DNA of 64,000 bases from Sipunculus nudus (lineage: Eukaryota; Annelida; Sipuncula; Golfingiida; Sipunculidae), in assembly GCA_026874595.1 (NCBI GenBank), contig CM049313.1:30376008-30440007 (forward strand), read 5' to 3'. A program made the translations under genes and the position numbers. This document shows positions 1 through 11,000 of the stretch, one piece after another. A model generated the notes under the pieces. That model saw only the letters and a program-made list of their open reading frames with translations. It searched no databases and was not told the DNA's origin. Every line of letters starts with the position of its first letter. Position 1 is the first letter of the stretch.

Positions 1-1123
1 AGGCACCTCCACCTGTTTGCCAATATGCCGAAACCGTTTTAAACATCACGTCTGCCGCAAGATAGGCGATAATTCAGTATTCTCTCGTCGTCTTCCATGT
101 TTCGGTGTGAAAATGGCTTCATCAACCACTGTCGAAGAAAAAAAGCGTCATCTCCGAGGAGGAAATAGGGTCCATCATGGTCATCATTCGGGAGTGGTTC
201 TGGGGCTGGAAATCCTATGTCCCCACTGTCCAAGGCGGGCTGGAGTGGTTAAACACTTGGCAGTCTGATGAGGATCCTGGTGCCCCTACATCTGCCCACA
301 TGAACTTATAGTTTCCGTCTACTAGGGCTAGTAGAACTATACTAAAGTATCCCTTATAATTGTAATACAAGCTCCCAGACCTGCGCGGACGACGGATGGC
401 GACATGTTTTCCATCTAATGCTCCACATGCATGGTGGAAGTTCCATCGACGACCGAATAGTTCGCTACCTCTCTCCATCCTTTTTTAGCGTCCGTTTGAC
501 ACGCAAATATGCATAAACTTAATCACATTTCACATTTTAGAAAATAATGTAGTTTCCAGTATAAGTTAGTTCTAATCCAGGCTTATATATAATATTCATA
601 GTAAACTAGTAAATGAAACCAGTCTATAATTCTATTTATCAATATATTCCATTTGTAATATATATTATTTTCTGAATAGTGGGGGGGGGGGGGAGATTAC
701 ATTGACCATCCCCCCCCCCCCCCCGGTCAAAAAGTGGGGGGATATATATCCTATATATTGAGGCCCCTGCGATAATTCTGAATTCAGATTGGCATTTATT
801 AGAAATAACTACCTTTGATCCTTTTGGATATGGGGCGCGACACGCTGTAACAGCTCTCTGAACATCTGGGGCTCCATACGTAAAAAAATTGATGTAGTCA
901 CCATCACACTCCCGAGCCAATTCAATCATGAGTGTGTCATATTGGCCCAACAGAGTCCGCCGCTGAATCCAAGGCTTCACCCACCATCAACGCTGCCTTT
1001 TTACGACCCGTCTCTGCTGCCGAGCCTAGTTAAGGCTGCCAAAATAATACCTTGTCGCTCCTGCAGGATCTGGAGCTGTAGACGAACCCAGACCAGTCCG
1101 ATTCTCTCCGGTGGTAGCGCCAT
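1..1123 (-). pseudogene. PIF/Harbinger transposase pseudogene (HARBI1-like, DDE_Tnp_4), cut by the window edge
   Basis: Read on the minus strand, this is a decayed Harbinger transposase. The N-terminal part starts at the ATG at 1121-1123. It continues, in a shifted frame with an in-frame TGA, to the family's WWVKPWIQRR motif near 986-960, then GQYDTLMIEL. An extra base in a T run near 886-892 breaks the frame; beyond it the next frame gives MFRELLQRVAPHIQKDQ, ending at a GT donor (812-811). The DDE part follows a probable acceptor near 478: WREVAN, GALDGKHVAIRRP (first Asp), DVGAPGSSSDCQVFNHS (second Asp), PEPLPNDD, PYFLLGDDAF, LMKP, NYRLS. Further shifts lie near 455-460 and 240-246. The catalytic Glu position reads TAA (39-41), then NGFGILANRWRCL. 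No helix-turn-helix exon is visible in 480-812. Intact members nick and join transposon ends; this copy cannot. Confidence 0.9.
680..724. repeat. Paired poly-G and poly-C runs
   Basis: A G run (about 680-693) is followed 20 bases later by a C run (about 710-724), so the two can pair as a hairpin. They lie in the gap between the two surviving parts of the Harbinger pseudogene. Length is likely variable between individuals. Confidence 0.8.
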
Positions 1124-1159
1124 GATTACATACATGATTATGTAGAACGATCTGGTATC

Positions 1160-1640
1160 TAGTTCAATATATAGGCAGGCATTGAACATTAATATTTTCA
1201 CGACAGCCTTGCGACTGATGTAAGATAGGATTATAGTCCTAAGACAAACCCACGGCGGTCGCAGGAATAACCTACAACGGTAGAACATTCGTGGGATCGT
1301 CATAGGTAGAACGTGCGTCAATCGTAAGGCAGTCGTAGGAAAGTTCTACGATTCTTAGGGCCTCAGATTACCAAAAAATCGTACGAAAGTCGAAGGTTAA
1401 TCGTAACACAGTCGTAAGGCATCGTACGACAGACCTACGAGATCGGCCTGACATAAAGGATGACCTACGACGCTGAAAAAATTTTGAACATGTTCAAAAT
1501 TCTACGACAAGGGTCTACGACAGCTTTTTCCGTCGCAAGACGCCTGATTTTCGTACGACACACCCACGACTGTCCTAGGTATTTCCCCAAATTTCTGTCG
1601 TAGACCTGTCGTATATGTGTTGTACGATGTATGTGACTTA
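1160..1640. repeat. TCGTA/TACGA-rich palindromic repeat block
   Basis: Short words GTCGTA, TCGTAC and TACGAC recur on both strands more than a dozen times. A perfect 22-base palindrome (1480-1501, centre AACA/TGTT) sits in the middle. The arrangement suggests a fold-back MITE, possibly the 5' flank of the adjacent Harbinger element. No coding content recognised. A cysteine-bearing open frame on the minus strand at 1644-1904 borders it but matches nothing I know. Confidence 0.45.
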
Positions 1641-2327
1641 GGCTTAAAGGAACCTGCATGTTTTCTTGCATGGTAGTACAGCAGCGTTGAGAAGTGTTCT
1701 CGGAAATTTATTGCATTCCCTTACGCACAAAAACTGAACACTCACAGGGTCGGGCAATCCCGCTGCGCAGAAGTTCGTGGTAGCATTATAGTATGAAGTA
1801 CATTGAATGGCTGTATTTTGTTTTAAAATATCACGCATCCCCAAAGAACATTCTTGTTTGAAAGCTGAGCCAATGTTTTCCAGTGAGACAGTCAATGCAT
1901 TCACTACAGGAGCGTACTCAGTTAAGATGGTTCAAGTTCAGCATCAAACTTCAAAATTCCATATATCTTAACCCCACATTACATTTAAGAGATAATATTT
2001 TACAAATTATTAATGTGGATGCACCTTATCGCCATCCCACTGCATGTTGCAAAAACTAAAATTTTATACCATAAGTGTGAAGAAATATGAATATGAAATA
2101 TTGATCCCATCTACAGTTTGAATACATTAAGCAGTTTCTGAGGAACAGAAAATCCTCATGTATTTTTTGTGAAAATTCCCTCTAATGTCGTCCTTGGTGT
2201 ATTCAAATATTCCCCCATATGGAAGGGGGTTACCCCCTCTCATACCCTCCCTTGTGTACCTGCAATTAACATTGATCATAATTGAAATTAATATATATAT
2301 TTTTTTTTCATACACTGAAATACATAG

Positions 2328-2328
<1 letters not shown>

Positions 2329-2392
<64 letters not shown>

Positions 2393-2464
2393 ACTTAAGT
2401 TTTCATAATTACCACCAAACACTTACAAAATATTAGCGGAAGCACCCCCCCCCCCCCCCCCCCC
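2329..2464. repeat. (TA)n microsatellite (2329-2386) and poly-C run (2445-2464)
   Basis: An uninterrupted TA dinucleotide array of about 58 bases is followed 58 bases later by 20 consecutive C residues. Both are simple-sequence DNA with no function visible. Confidence 0.95.
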
Positions 2465-4429
2465 GAATTTCTGGATCCGCACCTGATTACGACCCTCTTC
2501 CCTCCCTTTCCTTTCTCCACCCCTTCAATACATTTCGGGTAATTGTGATCGATTTAAAATCCCCCTTTTGAGCATGCAAGATCTCCTTCTGCAAAATAGA
2601 CCCTGTCCCCGCGTGGAGGTTGTCTTTTCAGCAGAGATCACCAAGGTGGATTATTTCCAGCCAGTGACTGCGAATTGCACTAAAAAACCCGCATAGAGCC
2701 CCCAGAAAAAGGTGGGTCCAGGCATCACACACTTAATGGCCGTTGTTTACCAGGCCCGAACGCACAAAGAAAAAGGGCGCCCATGGAGGGCAAATATTTA
2801 AATTATTAATTATGCACGTAATATGCAAATATTGCAAATATAAGTGGGTGGAATCTCTTCGGACAAACCCAGAGTATATGTATGTCGAAAATCACGGCAA
2901 TCCGTACGGTGGTATCAGAGTTGATATGATACGGAAAATTACAAAAATCGCCTTAGGCTATTAATATATAGATTCTTAGAACAATTCTAATATTAAAATA
3001 TACTAAATCAATACAATTACACAGTATAACAAAAATAAAAATGTACATCACCAGAGTGTCCGGATCCTAGGCTTTGATATCTGGATACCACAACTGTCAC
3101 ATCTCAACAAGAGTCCTTTAAAACAAATACTCCACGTAAACAGTTCAAATAAATATTCCCAGAGAAAATAGTCCGATTTACTCTCGAAAACAATCTGTTG
3201 TAATCCAAAAATTAAGTTCTGGTAATAATCCAGAAGGCAAACTGAAGACAATCCGTAAATAAAGATTGTATAAAATCCGTAGAATATCTCTAAATTCTGC
3301 AATTATCGGAAAGGTCCCAAAAAAATTACGAGAGAGTCACATTTCCTTGTCCGCTGGTATTTTTCTCTCTCTGCCGACTCTAAACACAGCCCCTATTTAT
3401 AGCTTTTTCACCCGGAGCCCAGAAACTTCCCTTTTCACGAACGTTCCAAACACAACAATACACACGCGCCCATAGCGCATGAACAGACCCGAATATCCTA
3501 GACTGCAACGAGCACTGTGTCTCTACACGCCAGGGTTCAACCAGTACAGTTCCCATAGCAACGCCCAGGGCTTGAGCCTTACACAAATCAGAATGCCAGG
3601 CGCATAATAAACAGATACATGTTACAAGGTGGCGGACTTAGACGTCGCATTGACTGACGTCATCGGTTGGAATTGCAGCACTGATGAATATCTTGCAGTC
3701 ATTGTGAACCGTCTTGCAATAATTTGGATTATTTTTCTCATACGAATTACGTGACATGCAGGTAAAACATTATTATTCACACGGTAGTTGGAGGAATTGC
3801 CCCTGCAACCTTTTGCCTAGAACTTTTTAAACTAATTTGTATAAAAAATATCCAGGAGAACATGCCGAAATGGGTACTGGTACAGACTACACGTGTTGGG
3901 TTTGGGAGAGGTTTATATTATGGCAGATTATATTATGGTCAGATAACTCACGGTTTACAGTAATATCGGCGACCTGACTTGCTGCATGGAAAAGTTATTC
4001 TCATGATTATTCATTTAATGAATATGCTATTAAGGTCACGTAAAGTTCATGGTGAGGTCAATTTCTTCCTCTTAGTCTTCTACATAAACTGGTCTAGTTG
4101 ACTGTACTTAATCTTGTGTCACTTTGTCAGTATGTCTGTCCGTTTGTCAGTTGTCCTCAATTTCGCCTGCTTGCTGGTTTTTGTGTCTTACATATAGCAT
4201 TTTACAGGCCACAGTTTTGCAGGAATCACTTTGTAACTTACACATTACATATATTGCGATGATTTCTGGGACCTGTTTGTGTATTTCTTAATCTAGGTCG
4301 AATTCCAAGGTCAAGGTCATCAAAACCTGTCAATATCTAATTTCCTTCATAACTTCGTCAATATTGGTCCTATCTTCACAAACTATGGCTCATTTTCTTC
4401 TTCTTCTTCATTTCTCATTTATTTGACTG
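2465..4429. other. Stretch with no recognisable gene
   Basis: Mixed-composition DNA with only short chance open frames. No splice-bounded coding segment, conserved motif or transposon end that I can name. Around 4100-4430 a run of TCTGTCCGTTTGTCAG-type sequence resembles the decayed head of the pearl-like repeats found later in the window. Confidence 0.5.
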
Positions 4430-4455
4430 TTTCCACGTGGGTCTGTCTAAAACGT

Positions 4456-5002
4456 AGACTGGTGCCCCGCTCTAGTTGCTCTAGTTGGCACCGTTGCTCT
4501 AGGCCAATCACAGAGACGGGCGAACAACGCCATCTTATGTCCTCCCGGCAGACTGGTTCCAACTCCAGTATGTATTATATATATGTATCTTGAAAATAGG
4601 CATTTCGTTTGCTCAGAAGTTGCCAAAAGTTGGTTGTACATTACGTGTGACTTTAATGATTAGATTAATAGATATTAATAATAAATCAATGCTACGTGCA
4701 GTGGAATATCAAAGATTCAGTATATCGTATTATCTATACATCCACCTTTCAATTTTTGTGCAACCAATCATCCTTCAATATTTGAAAACTAGAAATACAT
4801 AAAGAAAGTTATTTTATATATATATTCACGGATAATTAACGAGGATCGCGTGAACGTCCATGACAACCGGTATGAGCGGGCATACTGGAGTTGGAACCAG
4901 TCTTCAGGTAAGTCGGGAGTTGCAACTGGGAGTACTTAAGATGGCGTTGTACGCCTGTCTCTATGCTTGGCTGAGGGCCATAATAGAGCAGGGTACCAGT
5001 CT
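4456..5002. repeat. Inverted-repeat arms inside the MULE-like element
   Basis: The arm 4456-4573 (AGACTGGTGCCCCGCTCT ... GGTTCCAACTCCAGTAT) reappears reverse-complemented at 4880-5002 (ATACTGGAGTTGGAACC ... AGAGCAGGGTACCAGTCT). The arms are about 120 bases with scattered differences, and the loop of roughly 300 bases is AT-rich. It is probably a duplicated and inverted terminal region, making the left end a fold-back. Confidence 0.75.
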
Positions 5003-5899
5003 ATCTAAAACGCGGAGAATCCGCGGAAAGATGGAGAATCCGCGGAGAATTCGTGGAGAATTTGCGGAGAGTTTTTATATACAATGATACTTTCAAATAC
5101 ACATTAAAATCACCTAAAATGTCGAACTATATACTCTTAACGTATTTGCGCACTGTTAAATGACCGAATAATTAAAAAATCTGTACATAACTAAGCATTT
5201 TATGCTTAACAATGTAGACTCAACGCCGAGTGAATGCGTTACATAAAATTTAACTTGAACACCCGTGATAGTCACCAGCTGACACTGACATTTTAGAGGA
5301 AACTGCAAAACTGTTTCAACAGTTTATTGTGCAAACCATAACAAAACCATGCAGGTGTATCAAATTTACAGGTGGTGAACGAAATATATAACATAATTAA
5401 TAAATCATACTTTTTCCTACATTTATTGAAAGATAAAAAACACTGTCACCATTAATAGTGTATAGACCAAATTTACATGCACAAATAAAGTTGAAACACA
5501 AACATTCAACTTTATACACTTTATACACAAATAAAGATCACACCTTTAAGCTAATGAATCATATTGGCGCGGTAGAATTAAATAAAAGAAAAGAAAAAAT
5601 TGTAAATATATACTGTTATCATAGTTAAAGAATACATTCAGCAATAATATAAGAACTTATTTGTACAATCTTCACAAAACCATTTTATTAATTGTTTTAG
5701 TTATGTTTAAGACAAATGCACATTTTAAATGAAACCACTTAAAATAATTATAACATTTTTTTTATCACATCCAATCATGTCTTCGAATCCATCTCCTAAC
5801 CCACATTCACATTTAATCCCAATGGTTACAGTTGCATTAAATTTAGGCTTTGGTATTCTAGGAGACTAAATACTATTCTCTTAATAAAACAATTTTGTT

Positions 5900-6103
5900 T
5901 TAGGGAATTGTGTAAAATGCCTGAACTGAATGTTTTTGCATTATTCCCTGGTTAAAATTTTCAATTTGTTTAATTTCTGGATTGAATAAAAAATGAACTG
6001 CAGTTGCAATCGCAGATAGCCCACAGTCTCCTGATGCTATTCGTTGTCTCTGGCATGGCATAGATAAATTCTTAAGAGAACCTGCTTGCCCAAACAACTG
6101 CAT
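5900..6103 (-). pseudogene. Fragment resembling the C-terminus of a Ulp1/SENP-like (C48) cysteine peptidase
   Basis: The 67-codon frame contains RQRIASGDCGLSAIATAV followed by FNQGIMQKHSVQAFY. This resembles the Q(x)nDCG active-site block (catalytic Cys, oxyanion Gln) and the following (D/N)Q-x-MR-x-H segment of Ulp1-type peptidase domains carried by several transposon groups. The N-terminal His and Asp of the catalytic triad are not present and a stop lies shortly upstream, so it is a remnant. It lies wholly within the MULE-like element, and Ulp1 domains are known passengers of some plant MULEs. The match is from motif memory only. Confidence 0.4.
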
Positions 6104-7164
6104 GAGAGTGCTGTCTCACGTGAACGTACAAAATTTTAGTAATTTTAATGTGTATTTAAAAGTATCATTGCATATTTAAATACTCTCCACAAATCCTCCA
6201 AGAATTATCCGTAAATTGTACGCGAATTCTCCATCTCTCCGCGGATTCTCTGCGTTTTGGACAGACCCTTTCCACGTCATTTCTGACAAACACTCGACCT
6301 CTGGTCGTCTAGTTTGTTATTTCTTTGTTCCGAGGATTCCGACTTCCGAGTTTTATCTGCTGCCGCGAAACTCCTCATCAGATCAGGCTTTCTCTTTTGT
6401 CCTTTTCAAACCACCACAGTGTTTTTACTCTCCCTGGACGATTGTAACTGTAGGAACACTTCATTGACCGTGCTGTAAGTACTGCCTTCTTGTTTCTTGT
6501 GTTGGTGTGTGGTGCTTACTTAATATATTTTCGCTCTGCTCCTCTTCATCAACGTCCTGACTGAGTTCGGCCTTACTGTTTTACACTTTCGCTGCCTATG
6601 ACGAGTATACTCGTCATTTTTGTGATTTCCCCGGCCCAGTACCCATGACGGGTCCGCCTAAACACCCAAAACACCAGTGTTTTGTGTACGTGTGACGAAA
6701 CACCCTTTTAAATTCGAACTTGAAGCAAAACACTGGAATCAGTTAATAAATCATCATCTGTTGCATATGTTAATGCGGAATTGTGCCACTATTCTGTAAA
6801 ATAAAAGAAAGCAATAGTGTTTTGTACAACTGACAAGTGTGCTGCTTGATTGCGACTTGTGCCACTAGGGGGCAGGGTCATAGCTGGCATAAATGGCGGA
6901 GCGAATATAGAATAACTCAGGCACCCTAGTTATCAGAACGTCCTAAAAAGGGCGATACATTTGATGGGGATAGAGAGGAAAAATGGGGTATAGTCTTTTT
7001 TGGGGTTCATTTTAAATAATAGAAGAGTTGTGATGGGACTTGCAACATCTGAGTATCTGACTGTTAGGTATGTCTTAATTGTACCTATCTGACGTCCAGT
7101 ACTGTTCGATCTGGAAGAGACAGAGATATATGTGATTTTTATACATGACATTCAATGAACATAT

Positions 7165-7238
7165 CCATGAGCAAGACTCGAACCAGTGACCGTCTGCAGA
7201 GAAGTCCTGAGCTCTACCACTGAGCTGATAATGAAGAC
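7165..7238 (-). repeat. tRNA-related sequence, SINE-head-like
   Basis: On the minus strand TCAGCTCAGTGGTAGAGC matches a Pol III A box with a well-paired D arm (GCTC/GAGC). GGTTCGAGTCT, about 40 bases further on, matches the B box. The anticodon stem and acceptor stem do not pair cleanly, so this is more likely a tRNA-derived SINE head or tRNA pseudogene than a working tRNA. Confidence 0.5.
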
Positions 7239-7521
7239 TTGTTGAATGTTTTTGGAAAATGGGGGTATTTAAGTATAGACAAAAGATGTTTATGGGTGAA
7301 TGAGCATGATCACATGAGTTGGTCTCGTTGTCAAAGTGTTAGGGGAAACCCCAGTTGCGATGACGTCATTTATAGTGGGCGAAATTGTCCCTAGACCAAA
7401 TCGTCAATTCATATGTTTGACATGGAAATGTGTGGTAGGCCTAGTATGATGAGGCACTAAGTAAATATGAAAGTGAAAATGGTAACAATATGATATTACA
7501 ATAAATATAAAATAAATTAAA

Positions 7522-7655
7522 ATGATGAATGATAAATAATCTGGAATAATGATGGGGGGAGACCCCCCAACCCCCCTGTAATAGGTAGAATGATAATAAT
7601 GAATGATAAAAAATGTGGAATAATTGGGGGGAGACCCCCCAAACCCCCCTTGTGG
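7522..7655. repeat. Two tandem copies with GGGGGGAGACCCCCC hairpin
   Basis: GAATGATAAA(T/A)AAT(C/G)TGGAATAAT followed by a GGGGGGAGACCCCCC hairpin and a further C run occurs twice, about 85 bases apart (from 7522 and from about 7605). Confidence 0.75.
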
Positions 7656-8064
7656 GAGGAATAGATGAATGATAGATCAATGAGTCAGTAGGAAAAGATC
7701 GTAGAGAAATGGCACAGGAACGAAGTGAAGTGTAGCGAGATAGTGAATGGATGAGATTGTGTGAGATGGTGATTCCTGATGACGTAATTGGGAAAGTAGG
7801 GGAAGCCTATGGCAACATGGCGGCGTTGGTTCAGGAAAGACGGAGGGGAGGAATACAGAATACAAATGATAGAAAACTTAGAAGGAATTGACAAATAGAC
7901 AGTTATTAGTGACGGTATGTGTAACTAAATACATACATCTCTTGCAACAGACAGGGTGGGCCAGTTATGTTGGCCGGTTTAGGTGCCTGAGGTATTCTAT
8001 ATTCGTACCTAAATGGCTGCAGTGGGCGCCGGTGAACTGACCACGGCACGAAACACTCGTTTTT

Positions 8065-11000
8065 AGCTCAGCTGACTTTCAGTCATGCTGGGCTATAGCG
8101 ATGGGTCTTTGTCCGGCGTCCGTCCGTCTGTCTGTCCGGCCGGCCGTCCGTTAGCAGGGCACAAATCGTAACCATAGGGGCTAGGGCCATGAACCCTATG
8201 CAGTCTTAGAGGTCCTAAAAAGATCTCCTTGCAAACCTGAAATTAGGTCACTGCGACCTATATTCTCGAAGTTATGGGGTGTATTTGCACCCCCCAGAAA
8301 TAATTCTTTTAGCCAAAATTTTCATCCCAAACCTTCCATCTTACACATACAGCTCACCTACCAACAGGGGAAGAACCATTATTATTTTGAGGTCACAAGG
8401 TCAAAGGTCAAGGTCACAGAACCAACTTCTTTGAAAAGCCTCAGGATGCATTTTAAGCCAAACCTTTCATCTCAATTCTTTGATCTTTCACATATAGCTC
8501 ACCTACTAAGTGGGAGAGGAATCCTATAGATGTTGAGGTCACAAGGTCAAAGGTCAGGGTCACAGGATCCATTTCTTTGAAAAGGTTGTGGACACATTTC
8601 AAGCTAGACCTTTCATTCCAAACCTTTCAGCACTGATATCGCTTCTCTGCCAACAGGGGAAAAGACCTGTTGATTTTGAGGTCAAAGGTCAAGTTCACAG
8701 CACCCTCTTCTTGCGTGGAGTCATTTTAAGGCAAACTTTTCAATCTATACTTTCCATCTGTAATATATGGCTTGCCTACCAATAGGAGAAGAAGCCTATT
8801 GATGTTGGGTTCAAAAGGTCAAAGGTCAAGGTCACAATATTGTTCTAAATACTTGCGTACATATTTCAAGTGAAACTGTTCAACCCAAACCTTCAGTCTT
8901 TCACATATGCCACATCTATGCATCACTGAATTTGATTCAAACTTCATATTTAATTGATTTTGAGGTCAGCTGGTCAGGAGGTTAAAGGTTGCAGGTCTAA
9001 GTTATTCACTCATTGGTTGCCAAGTAATTACACCCGGCCAGATGTAAGTGGTAAGTAGTTACCCATCATTTAGAAAGAATCCAGTTGATATGTGGGCAAA
9101 AGGCCAAGGTCATAGGTCAGGAATGTTCACAGTAACTTATTTTGTAGACCATCTCTATTTTTCTTGTTTTCTTGTATATGTAACTATGGCACTCACAACT
9201 GGTACATCTCACTATGTGCCCATAATTGTCAGTGACACCTGTGATATAGGACTCCCTTTTGTATCAGCTCATGGAGTGATAAGGATATATCATTAGTGCA
9301 TAACAAAAACACTGTTGTCGGAATGCTTTGGCCAGGCATTAAGACTATGAGAGTTAAGTGTTAAGGTTTAGCTACTGATTTATAAAATGATGGGAACATT
9401 TTGCAGTTTATATCATGGAATCATAGCAATAAACTTAGTTTTCTAGATATCTGAATATTATTATAAAAATCATCAGATATACCAGCAAGTGTTTGTTCTG
9501 ATAATATGTGGGTCTTTACCTGGATTTAGGATGGCTTTATTTGATTACAAGACTCTTAATGATGCTTTCTGCATTTATTTTCTTTTAGGTTTTGCAGTTT
9601 ACCTACCCTGCTGACCCTATTGAATAGCAAGCTGATAATTAAAACAAATTGGACTTGCACTTTTTACATTTGCATGTTCATAAATCTGATATGAGAGCTC
9701 TCCAACCTGATCATGCCTTTTGAATTGTTTTGGACATTCATAACTGTTACATTCTTTGAAGCAATTGCTACAAGTTTAGTGTCTTATTGGAGGATGTGTG
9801 ACATCAAATGTCAGACTTGTCAGAAAACCATTATGTCTGCCAGGTAGCCATTTTAGAAATCCTTTTGCCAGGGCAGTTTCTGTGATTTTTTATGATGTTT
9901 GGTCCCTTTTAGAGGATGTTTGTTGTTCAATTTCCGACCTGTCAGAAATCCAATATGGCCACCAGGAAGCCATCTTTAAATTCCTTTTAGAACATATTAT
10001 CTCAAGAACTATTAAAGTGAATGCAGTGGGATGTATATTAATGTTATCTTGCATTGGGTCAAAGATTTCTTAATAAATATGACCATCATTTATGAAAGCT
10101 CAGTACAGTTGGCTTGTATTAAATAAAAATTAATATGGAAGCACCCGTTTCACAATAATTCTTGCATGGATTTCCTTGATCTTTTGCTATATTTTGATCT
10201 TAAATGTGGCCTGTGTGGTATTCCTTTTGAGACTGACAGGTATTGAGCAAGCTGTGGGATTAGTTCCTGATAGCTCAACAACCATACATTTTGCCTCAGA
10301 CCATCATTGTATCCCCAGACAAAGTCGGGATACTATGGTTTCACAACGGTCCTGCCGCCACCGCCGCAGAAAAACCTTGTGAGTGGGATAACTCAAAAAA
10401 TATTTCACTGATTTTTTTCAAACTTTACATTTGTATAGATATAGGTAAGGGGACGAAGCCTATTTAAAATGGGGTCATGACCTATGCTAGGAGAATGACC
10501 TTGACCATGAATAGGTCCATTATTGCTGAAAATAACACAAATTCTTAAATATCTCAAGTAAGCTTGCATGGACTGGTCTAAAAATTAAGGTGACCGAAGA
10601 TCTTGGATAGCCTTGTGATATACCGGAAACTGGTGGCGCCACCTATTATCCTTTTCTTGTTTTTACGCCTTTTAATACCCCCATAATTGCCACTTGACAG
10701 TACTGTAAGCATTATAAGTCAAAAACTAATGGACAGATTTCTTTCATATTATGCACATGTAGAGAGATGGGCTATGGGATGAGGTCTGTTTACATTTGGG
10801 TCATGACCTTTACCATGAGAGTGGCCTTGACCTTTAATGTGTCCATATTTGGTGAAAATCACACACCTCTTATGATATCTCCAGTGTTGATAGTCATATG
10901 GATTTCAAACGTGACTTATGTATGTCCCACCACTAAAGTAAGAACCCTATAGGTTCTAGGATCATGAGGTCTAAGGTCAAGGTCACTGGACTTGCATCTT

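Larger units (their letters stand above)
4439..6268. mobile_element. Mutator-like (MULE-type) DNA transposon with 9 bp target duplication
   Basis: The left end GGGTCTGTCTAAAACG (4439-4454) and right end CGTTTTGGACAGACCC (6253-6268) are inverted copies differing at one base. They are flanked by a perfect 9-base direct repeat TTTCCACGT (4430-4438 and 6269-6277). A 9 bp duplication and G-rich ends are typical of Mutator-like elements. A second inner copy of the left end (from 4999, GTCTATCTAAAACGCGGAG) pairs over about 80 bases with 6183-6266, through repeated GAATCCGCGGAGA words. The interior is AT-rich and includes a peptidase-like remnant on the minus strand but no recognisable transposase, so it is non-autonomous. 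The class assignment is inference from the duplication length and the end sequence. Confidence 0.75.
6888..8022. repeat. Inverted-repeat pair bounding a 1.1 kb MITE-like unit
   Basis: AATGGCGGAGCGAATATAGA and AACTCAGGCACC at 6891-6927 recur inverted at 7986-8022 (GGTGCCTGAGG, TTCTATATTCGTACC, TAAATGG). The interior carries a tRNA-like sequence on the minus strand and a G/C-run duplication. No open frame of note. Confidence 0.6.

Noticed and set aside
240-270. Hammerhead-ribozyme-like CTGATGAG
   Set aside because: The second conserved core (GAAA) and flanking stems are absent; it is simply Harbinger coding sequence. Other CTGATGA occurrences in the window also lack the core.
1644-1904. Cysteine-containing minus-strand frame, possible secreted-protein exon
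   Set aside because: Spacing of cysteines is suggestive, but no splice sites, no signal peptide and no second exon were found.
9798-10073. 91-codon plus-strand frame
   Set aside because: The DNA is a degenerate duplication (GACCTGTCAGAAATCC, CCAGG(T/A)AGCCAT, TTTAGAAATCCTTTT) of the B1 array type; no coding signature.
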